A stretch of 64,000 nucleotides of DNA from Bacteroidia bacterium (GTDB taxonomy: Bacteria; Bacteroidota; Bacteroidia; CAIKAF01): assembly GCA_030427255.1 (NCBI GenBank), contig JAUHWY010000009.1, positions 24,950-88,949 on the forward strand, read 5' to 3'. Each line of letters begins with the position of its first letter. The first letter of the stretch is position 1. A program made the translations under genes and the position numbers. This document shows, piece by piece, positions 57,394-64,000 of the stretch. The notes under the pieces are model-generated. The model did not search any database, had not been told where the DNA came from, and was given only the letters and a program-made list of their open reading frames with translations.

Positions 57394-57735
57394 GGAGGAG
57401 GATTTCCCGCCCTGATGGAGCCGACCAGCCCGGTGATGCCATTGCTTAGTGCTTGTGAGGAGCGAGGATGTGGCGCGCCAGCAAACACCCGGAGCCCCAC
57501 AAGCACAAGCAGTGAGACCGTTGACGCGTTGTGTTTTCAAGGCGAATTAAGGCGCGTACAAATCGAAAGGCCGGAGTTTACCATGTGTAAATGAGGACCA
57601 CTGACGCTTCGGTCAGGATAAAAAACTTGAGGTTTGGACGCAACGCAGACCCTGACGTTCCTGTCAGGGCAGGATCGCCGCAAGAATAGCAATTCGTCAA
57701 CGGTCTCGCAATGGTAAGCCGGATGATGCAGACAG
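57394..57735 (+). repeat. Dispersed hairpin element, copy 10: enlarged multi-branched variant
   Basis: CCTGATGGAGCCGACCAGCCCGG 5' end; apical GGAGCGAGGATGTGGCGCGCCAGCAAACACCCGGAGC as in copy 6; extra 13-bp perfect IR GAGACCGTTGACG/CGTCAACGGTCTC; 3' boundary uncertain. Confidence 0.65.
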
Positions 57736-57740
57736 CAGGA

Positions 57741-58949
57741 TTAGCGGGCCAAAAAAATCAAGCTAAAGGTTAAAGCGAGGCCTGCCAAAATGGCGACAAT
57801 ATAGGCCAAGCGCAATTTGTTTTGCAGCTTTTGGTGTTGGCTTTCATGCTGGCTTTGTTGCTGCTGTATGGATTGGGCCAGCTGTTCTTTTTCCTGCAAA
57901 AAATGCTGTTGCCTTTGCTCCATATCGCGCAGTAGCTGAGTGATTTGCTCGCCTTGGCGGCGTGCTTCGAGCTGCCATTTTTCGCTGAGTTCTTTTTGTT
58001 CTTTGTTTTGTTGCTGCAGCAGGAGCTGTTGCTTTTCCATGCTTTGGAGTTGGCCGTGGAAGTGTTGCATGACCTCCTGGCGGATTTTGGCTTTGGAGTG
58101 CTCGTGTTGTTCGTGGTAGCGTTCAAAGCACTGGGCCAAAAACTGGCCAAAAGCGGTGGGGGTATTGAAGGCTTGGTGGGCTATTTTTTTGAGAAAAAGT
58201 CGGTCGGTAGCGTGGCCGAGCGCAGTAATCCATGGGCTATTTAGTTCCAGGGCTTGTTCGGCCAGTTCGGGGTCGTTAAAAATTTCGAGCCCTTCGCCGC
58301 CGCCGCGGACTAGGGCGAGTAGGTCGGGGGCGTCGGCATCTGCTTCTCTCAAGGATTGAAAGAGCACATTTTTTTGGTGGAAGGCGGTGCGTCGAAGGTC
58401 CCAGTGGAAGTGGTCCACGGCAGCTCCTGCGGCTTCTTTCATTTCTTGTTCAACAATGCTTCCGGAAGGCATGAGGCAGCAAATGGTAGGGTTTTTGCCT
58501 TGTGTCCAGGCGCTGCGCAGCACTTCTTCGATCATGGCCGTGGGCTGTTGAAGGCGTTTTTCCCACAGTTCTTGGCGGCGGATTTCGTCGGGGTCTTGGC
58601 TTTCGGGAGCGTTTTGCTGCAACAATTCACGAGCAATGAATTGCAGGGTAAAATATCCGTTGGCGTTGATTTTTCGCTGAAGCATTCCGCGCAGTTGCAC
58701 CTGCATGCCGTCGTGCAGATCGGCTTTCAGGTGGCGTGGGACGAGGAGGTTAATGCGGGCTTGGGCTTTTTGATCTCTAAGTCGGTCGTAATAATAGCTG
58801 CCGTAGAGTTGGCCGTTTCCGGCTTCAAAAACGCCATGGATTTGAAGCGGTTCGGTTTCGATTTTAACGTGCAGGGCTTGTTGGTAGGCCATCAGTAGCT
58901 CTGAGGGATTCCAACAAACCTCTAGGATTTGAGGCTTGGTGAGGGACAT
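57741..58949 (-). CDS. Exonuclease VII large-subunit-like protein with coiled coil and C-terminal TM helix
   Basis: OB-like N-terminus (IHGVFEAGNGQLYGSYYYDRLRDQKAQARINLLVP..GMQVQLRGMLQRK), LLALVRGGGEGLEIFNDPELAEQALELNSPWITALGHATDRLFLKKIAHQAFNTPTAFGQFL, Gln-rich coiled coil, AYIVAILAGLALTFSLIFLAR. Confidence 0.7.
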   Translation of the reverse strand: MSLTKPQILEVCWNPSELLMAYQQALHVKIETEPLQIHGVFEAGNGQLYGSYYYDRLRDQKAQARINLLVPRHLKADLHDGMQVQLRGMLQRKINANGYFTLQFIARELLQQNAPESQDPDEIRRQELWEKRLQQPTAMIEEVLRSAWTQGKNPTICCLMPSGSIVEQEMKEAAGAAVDHFHWDLRRTAFHQKNVLFQSLREADADAPDLLALVRGGGEGLEIFNDPELAEQALELNSPWITALGHATDRLFLKKIAHQAFNTPTAFGQFLAQCFERYHEQHEHSKAKIRQEVMQHFHGQLQSMEKQQLLLQQQNKEQKELSEKWQLEARRQGEQITQLLRDMEQRQQHFLQEKEQLAQSIQQQQSQHESQHQKLQNKLRLAYIVAILAGLALTFSLIFLAR

Positions 58950-59031
58950 GCCTAAAATTAAGGCTTTGTTCTGCTTTTTTGTTTTGCTTGCTGGCTTTGT
59001 TTTTCACAAGCACCGGTTTACATCTTCAATG

Positions 59032-59121
59032 GTAAATGGTGAATGATTAGGGATAAATGATCAAGGATAAATGATAAATGATAAATGATAAATGATAAAT
59101 GATAAATGATAAATGATAAAT
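59032..59121. repeat. Heptanucleotide tandem repeat (ATAAATG)n
   Basis: Seven perfect ATAAATG units at 59067-59115, degenerate units before. Confidence 0.95.
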
Positions 59122-59158
59122 TGTTTGGACGAACTCTAATTATCATACATCATTCAGA

Positions 59159-59465
59159 GATGGGGCATCCCGTCGTTACGTTGTGGAGAAGAAAGGAGGC
59201 ATTCCGTCTTTACCGCGTCAACGAGAGCCGGAAGGAATTCCGTCTTTACTGCGTTATTGAGCGACGGTAGGCATTCCGTCTTTACTGCGTCATGAGAGAC
59301 GGAAGGCATTCCGTCTTTACCGCGTCATGAGAGACGGAAGGCATTCCGTCTTTACCGCGTCAACGAGAGAGGGGAGGCATCCCGTCTTTACTTCGTCATG
59401 AGAGACGGAAGGCATTTCGTCTTTACTACGTCATGAGAGACGGAAGGCATTCCGTCTATACCTTA
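59159..59465. repeat. ~35-bp palindrome-containing tandem array, nine copies
   Basis: Unit GACGGAAGGCATTCCGTCTTTACCGCGTCATGAGA; CATTCCGTC phases at 59166, 59200, ~59236, 59272, 59307, 59342, 59378, 59413, 59448. Confidence 0.93.
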
Positions 59466-59482
59466 TCATTCATCATTCATCA

Positions 59483-60988
59483 TTAATAACTAACCGTCAC
59501 CGACCCATTGCCCACCTGACTGCCCTGGGTATGTTGTACACCGGTAGCAATGTTTGGATCGGTATAGGAGGAGCCACCGCCACCGCCTCGGCAGTTGCCG
59601 GATGCGGCGCCACCATACCAACCACTGCCACCGCCATATCCTTCGCAACCGCAATTATTTCCAACTGTTGTACCGCCAAAGCCAAAGCCACCGCTAACTG
59701 CAGGGTTATTCATGCTGGAGCAGGTTCCTGTCCCACTTCCTGTTTGCGTTCCTCCATCGCCACCTGCGCTGTTGGGTGCTCTAAATCCTGCTTGACCGAC
59801 CAGACCTCCACCTTTGCCTCCTACGACCTCATTGCCGCTCCAAAAACCGCCGCCGCCACCGCCACCGGCGACCACTACACGATCGTTGAGTGAGGTACCA
59901 CCGCGGCGGATATCTGAAGCACCACCACCGCCATAACCGGCCGCATCACCGGCGCCGCCCCCATTCCAACCGCCTTGGCTTTGCCCACCTTGACCGCCTA
60001 CATTAATTTGCAGCACTTCGCCGGGAGTTACGGCCAAAGTACAAACCACTCGGCCTCCATAATTGGTGTTTGGGCCGTAGCCGCTGCCGCCTTGGGCTCC
60101 TCGAACATCTACTACAATGGAGTTTACACAACTGGGCACAGTAAAGCTTTGGGCTGCACCTGTAAAGCTGAAGGTTTGGCTTCCTGAAGGGCAGTTGATT
60201 ACAGCAACAGATTGAGTATCCGAATTTGTGCATCCATTGTTGTCAGTAACCGTTAGCGTTACTTGATAATTTCCAATTTGTGACCAAGTAACGCTTGGTG
60301 ATATTTGGACGGAAGACGCCGGGGTGCCGTTTTGAAAAGTCCAAGCATAGGTATTGTAACTTCCGTTGGCCGGGTTAAAGGTTGTAGGGGAGTTGATGGG
60401 AGCAGAAAGAGGACTAAAAGTAGCAGTTGGGGTTTGGAAATTTACCGGCAAAGTAAAGGGTGCGGAGTTCCCACAGCCATTTATAGCGGCTACGGTAATT
60501 GAGCCATTTACCGGTCCGTTGATGTTTAGGTAAAGGCTATCGCTGCCTTGGCCGGAGTGAATGGTCATTCCAGAGGGTAAGCTCCATTGGTACGAAGTGG
60601 CTCCGGAAACCGGGTTTACTACGTAAAGGAGGGCGGTATCTCCTATGCAAGCAGCGTTTGGTGAAGCAATAGCTTGTGGGGCGGGAGGCGCTTGAGAACA
60701 ACCGCATTGTAAATTGGCCCAACCCGTGGGAAAGAAGACTTCTACACATTCCGTTGTGGTATTGTAAATCTGCAAACCGGGAGCCGGGTTTGCAATGGCA
60801 TTGCGTTGGGTGGTGCTTAATCGAGGCATCAAAAATCCCTTATCGGTAAAGTCAATTTCCAATCCTGCAGACGGGTCGGGTTGGCTCGGCGCATTAGAGA
60901 TTTTAACTCCTTGAGCGACCAAGGTTAGGCTTAAAAAAGAAATGAGACAGGTTAGAAAAAATGACTTGAAGAGGGTAAGGGTTTTCAT
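59483..60988 (-). CDS. Secreted PKD-containing protein with C-terminal glycine-rich domain
   Basis: Signal peptide; PKD-like TYAWTFQNGTPASSVQISPSVTWSQIGNYQVTLTVTDNNGC; glycine-rich VDVRGAQGGSGYG...GGGASDIRRGG...VVVAGGGGGGG. Confidence 0.85.
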   Translation of the reverse strand: MKTLTLFKSFFLTCLISFLSLTLVAQGVKISNAPSQPDPSAGLEIDFTDKGFLMPRLSTTQRNAIANPAPGLQIYNTTTECVEVFFPTGWANLQCGCSQAPPAPQAIASPNAACIGDTALLYVVNPVSGATSYQWSLPSGMTIHSGQGSDSLYLNINGPVNGSITVAAINGCGNSAPFTLPVNFQTPTATFSPLSAPINSPTTFNPANGSYNTYAWTFQNGTPASSVQISPSVTWSQIGNYQVTLTVTDNNGCTNSDTQSVAVINCPSGSQTFSFTGAAQSFTVPSCVNSIVVDVRGAQGGSGYGPNTNYGGRVVCTLAVTPGEVLQINVGGQGGQSQGGWNGGGAGDAAGYGGGGASDIRRGGTSLNDRVVVAGGGGGGGFWSGNEVVGGKGGGLVGQAGFRAPNSAGGDGGTQTGSGTGTCSSMNNPAVSGGFGFGGTTVGNNCGCEGYGGGSGWYGGAASGNCRGGGGGSSYTDPNIATGVQHTQGSQVGNGSVTVSY

Positions 60989-61512
60989 AGGTAGAGCCAT
61001 TTAAAAGGATATAAACATCAATTTAATACAAGTTAGAATAATTTCAAAATTCCATTAGTATCCTTCCGCATCGGATTTATTGGTTGCGAAAGGACTATTC
61101 AAGCGGTGAGAAGGGTGACAGATGCCGAACGTAAAGTGGCTGGACTTTATTAAATGGGTATACTAAACATACTCATTTGAGTGCATAGAATAGTAGCTAG
61201 GAGGGAGTGTGGTTTGAAATAGGTGTCGAGAGGCACCTCGTTTTTTGAGTTAAGCCATTTATTTGTGGGTTAATTTGGGGCAGATTGTTTCTGCAGCACT
61301 GTAATGTAGGTTGGTATTTACCTGCAAACTTTTTAAGGTCTTACCATTTTTTGGTCTAAAGTAGTCCAGATGTTTGGGTTTGCAGCTAAGAAAACGGACA
61401 CCATGAAGGGGATTTTAGACACAGACTTAGCGGCAAGGATTCTGAACTTGGGAGTCTAAGCCATAAATAGTTTATTATAAGGTAGATCAAAAGGGAAAAG
61501 AATTGGGAAATG

Positions 61513-61561
61513 AAAAAGAAAAGACTTAAAGAACAGAGTGTTCAAAAAGTCTTTTCTTTTT
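61513..61561. terminator. Strong intrinsic terminator, potentially bidirectional
   Basis: 15-bp perfect IR AAAAAGAAAAGACTT / AAGTCTTTTCTTTTT around GAACAGAGTGTTC. Confidence 0.75.
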
Positions 61562-61594
61562 AAGATTAATGGATTTCATTGAAGAATTAGAGGT

Positions 61595-64000
61595 TCAATT
61601 CAAAAGAATAACTTTTCCAATTAGCTTTTCTTTGTTGCCGCTATATGTTTCAAGTTCTATTTGGTAAACATAGGCACCTTGAACCGGTGTATCTCCTTGG
61701 TAAGTTCCATCCCAACCCAACTCTGGCTTGCTGGTTTCATACAACTTTTGTCCCCAACGATTAAAGATAGCCATATAGAAGGTTTTGATGCCTTCTCCAT
61801 GGATAGAAAATGTATCGTTGAGACCATCACCATTGGGTGAGAATGCATTGGGAATGTAATAAGCATCTAGAACTTCGATTCTAGTAGTGCCACTTACTTC
61901 GCAGCCGTTTTTATCGGTTACCGTTAGGGTATACAAAAAGTCCCCGGGCGTTCCTGACACCGGTTGAGGACATTGACTACAGGAAAGGTAATCAGCTGGA
62001 GTCCATTCGTATAGTAAAGTTCCTGTACCTCCCCAAGCATAGCTAAAAATATAGGCGGAATCTCCAAAGTGAATGGTGTGTAAGCTGTCTTGAACCAATT
62101 CAAGTAAGGGAGGGTCATTCAAATTAAATACACCTTGAACTTGGCACCCCTCGGCATCGGTAATGGTAACAGAGTAGCTACCTGCTTGAAGTTGGTTTAA
62201 AGCCCAGTCAGTACTTCCATTATCCCACATTACCTGGTAAGGTGCTTGTCCTCCACTTGGTGCAAGAGAGATAGCCCCGTCTCTATCGCCATGGCAATCC
62301 AGGCTATTAACTTGCGCTGAAAAATGTAGGGAATCTGGTTCTATAAGTGCATAGTCTTTGCTTGTTATACACTGGTTCAAATCCAAAATACTGACTGAGT
62401 AGGTGCCGCCACTCAAACCTTGAATGGAAGGACCGGCCATCCCGTTACTCCATTGATAAATATAGGTTCCGGTTCCTCCTGAAACATTTACGATAATACT
62501 TCCATTGGAAGCGTTGGCACAATCGGGGTTGGTGACGTTTGCGTTCACTTGTAAATCAGGAGGGCCAAATAGGCTTATCGTATCTGTGGCTGAACATCCA
62601 TTTTCATCGATTACTGTTATCTGGTAGTTTCCTGCAGGAAGACCGTTGATGGTGCTACCAATCATTCCATTGTTCCACTGATAAGTCAAAGATCCGGTTC
62701 CGCCTTGTCCAAATGCTTGAAGACCTCCGTCCGCTGCATTTGGGCAGCTTACATGATAACCGTTATAATTGGTAGTAGTTTGTGCTAATACGCTAGGGGG
62801 AAGTGGGTCGGAAAGGCTTATGCTACCGCTAAAGCTGCACCCATTTTGATCGGTTACGGTAAAGCTATAACTTCCGGAAGATACACCGCTATTTAATGGT
62901 CCGGTTGATCCATTACTCCAAGTGGTGGTGTAGGTGGGTGTCCCTCCTAAAATATTTAGTCCAATGCTGCCATCTGAAGCACCAAAGCAAGAAATATCTG
63001 CTCCATTATAATTAGACAACACTTGTGGTGTTGCTAAAAGGGCTGGTGGAGAAGGGACATTAACTATAGCTGTGTCAGTACACCCATTGGCATCTATAAT
63101 GATAGCTTGCCAGGTTCCGGCCGGCAGGCCGTTAACTTGATTGTTTTGCATTTGACCTGCATTCCACGAAATATTGTAGGCAGGGGTTCCTCCGGTAGGG
63201 TTAACCATAGCCTGGCCATCGCTTATTCCAAAGCAGCTGACCCCTTGAATTAATTGGGCATTGCTATTTAATGGGGCTGGTTGGGAAACCGCAATGCTGT
63301 TGGAGTAAGTACAGCCATTGGCATCAGTAACCGTGTAGGCATAGGTGCCAACGGGTAACCCTCCCAAATTGAAAGTGTTTCCACCGTTGTTCCAAGCGAT
63401 TTGATAGATAGGTACCCCCCCTGAAGGAGTGACCAATAGGCTGGCATCCGAAGCTCCATGACATGAAATGTCAGTTCCATTGTAGTTCGAAGTGATTTGC
63501 GCATTGGCTGTTAGTGCAGGGGGCTCATTTATAGTCAAGCTAACGCTGTCTGTGCAGCCATTGGCATCAATAATGGTTCCTTGAATGGTTCCTGCACTTA
63601 ATCCTACGACCAAAGAACCTTGGGATTGTCCGGAATTCCAAATGATAGTATAACCAGGGGTTCCTCCAATTGGTGTCATTGATGCAATTCCATTATTCCC
63701 GCCAAAACAGCTTACATGCTGATTAACCTGACCGGCAGGGTTTAGGTCGGCTGGTTCGGTGATGGTGATGTTGTCGGTGAAGGTGCAACCGTTGGCATCT
63801 GTCACAGTGTAGCTGTAGGTTCCTGCCGCCACGCCATTGTTGGTCATATTGGTGGAACCATTGCTCCACAATATGGTGTAGTTGGGCGTTCCTCCAGTTG
63901 GTGTTGCGACCAGCGTACCGTCGGAAGCTCCATTGCAAGAGATTTGGGTTCCATTATAGTTGCTGGTTACGGTGGCCGTTGCGGTAATCAATGGCGGTTC
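61595..64000 (-). CDS. SprB-repeat adhesin-like protein with gliding motility-associated C-terminal domain, N-terminus beyond window
   Basis: About nine repeats of ISCxGASDG..xxGGTPxYxxxWxNG...GTYxxTVTDANGC; C-terminus YIPNAFSPNGDGLNDTFSIHGEGI..IFNRWGQKLYE..GAYVYQIELETYSGNKEKLIGKVILLN; open to the edge (EPPLITATATV). Confidence 0.93.
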   Translation of the reverse strand, partial: EPPLITATATVTSNYNGTQISCNGASDGTLVATPTGGTPNYTILWSNGSTNMTNNGVAAGTYSYTVTDANGCTFTDNITITEPADLNPAGQVNQHVSCFGGNNGIASMTPIGGTPGYTIIWNSGQSQGSLVVGLSAGTIQGTIIDANGCTDSVSLTINEPPALTANAQITSNYNGTDISCHGASDASLLVTPSGGVPIYQIAWNNGGNTFNLGGLPVGTYAYTVTDANGCTYSNSIAVSQPAPLNSNAQLIQGVSCFGISDGQAMVNPTGGTPAYNISWNAGQMQNNQVNGLPAGTWQAIIIDANGCTDTAIVNVPSPPALLATPQVLSNYNGADISCFGASDGSIGLNILGGTPTYTTTWSNGSTGPLNSGVSSGSYSFTVTDQNGCSFSGSISLSDPLPPSVLAQTTTNYNGYHVSCPNAADGGLQAFGQGGTGSLTYQWNNGMIGSTINGLPAGNYQITVIDENGCSATDTISLFGPPDLQVNANVTNPDCANASNGSIIVNVSGGTGTYIYQWSNGMAGPSIQGLSGGTYSVSILDLNQCITSKDYALIEPDSLHFSAQVNSLDCHGDRDGAISLAPSGGQAPYQVMWDNGSTDWALNQLQAGSYSVTITDAEGCQVQGVFNLNDPPLLELVQDSLHTIHFGDSAYIFSYAWGGTGTLLYEWTPADYLSCSQCPQPVSGTPGDFLYTLTVTDKNGCEVSGTTRIEVLDAYYIPNAFSPNGDGLNDTFSIHGEGIKTFYMAIFNRWGQKLYETSKPELGWDGTYQGDTPVQGAYVYQIELETYSGNKEKLIGKVILLN

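Noticed and set aside
57322-57594. 72- and 73-aa ORFs over copy 10
   Set aside because: Opposite-strand ORFs in a structured GC-rich region with no family resemblance.
56016-58949. Calling an anti-phage defense island
   Set aside because: Only one nuclease-like protein and one orphan; no recognizable defense-family genes, so reported only as an open question.
59159-59465. Possible CRISPR array
   Set aside because: The inter-palindrome linker is itself conserved (TTTACCGCGTCATGAGA), unit is only ~35 bp, and no cas genes are visible; it is a tandem repeat.

Overview
The window looks like a chromosomal segment of a Bacteroidota (Flavobacteriia-like) genome. Supporting signs are T9SS/gliding C-terminal domains, the DUF4271-hemD-rnpA order, DUF4292, DUF4476 and fused E1 2-oxoacid dehydrogenase genes, and TTTG-N21-TAnnTTTG promoters. 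It is mostly housekeeping and cell-envelope genes. Examples are a PLP aminotransferase, a NamZ-like DUF1343 protein, hemD/rnpA/ctpA, upp, a serC/serA/DUF1015 cluster, sppA, nadE, pepT, a CtaA heme A synthase, ftcD, an E1 fusion, pbpC, kdsA/kdsD, htpG and yidD. Large T9SS type-B adhesin-like proteins are cut by both window edges. I saw no rRNA, convincing tRNA, CRISPR array or transposase. The strongest unexplained signal is a family of about 10 dispersed, GC-rich, roughly 145-260 bp intergenic elements. They have conserved ends (about GCGCCAGGGATnGnAGCGgATAGCCC ... AAGCGGAnAGCCCGGnnAGGCGCC). Between the ends is a long two-part hairpin whose stem sequence differs in each copy but stays self-complementary, capped by a conserved purine-rich apical segment. 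One copy contains a three-way-junction-like fold. Other items of interest are an ExoVII-large-subunit-like protein with a C-terminal coiled coil and TM helix, a secreted PAD-like deiminase with a probable T9SS domain, a nine-copy ~35-bp palindromic tandem array, a sigma-54 activator with no HTH, and a multi-TM patatin-like protein. All calls were made by reading the sequence and the supplied ORF translations. No searches or folding programs were run.
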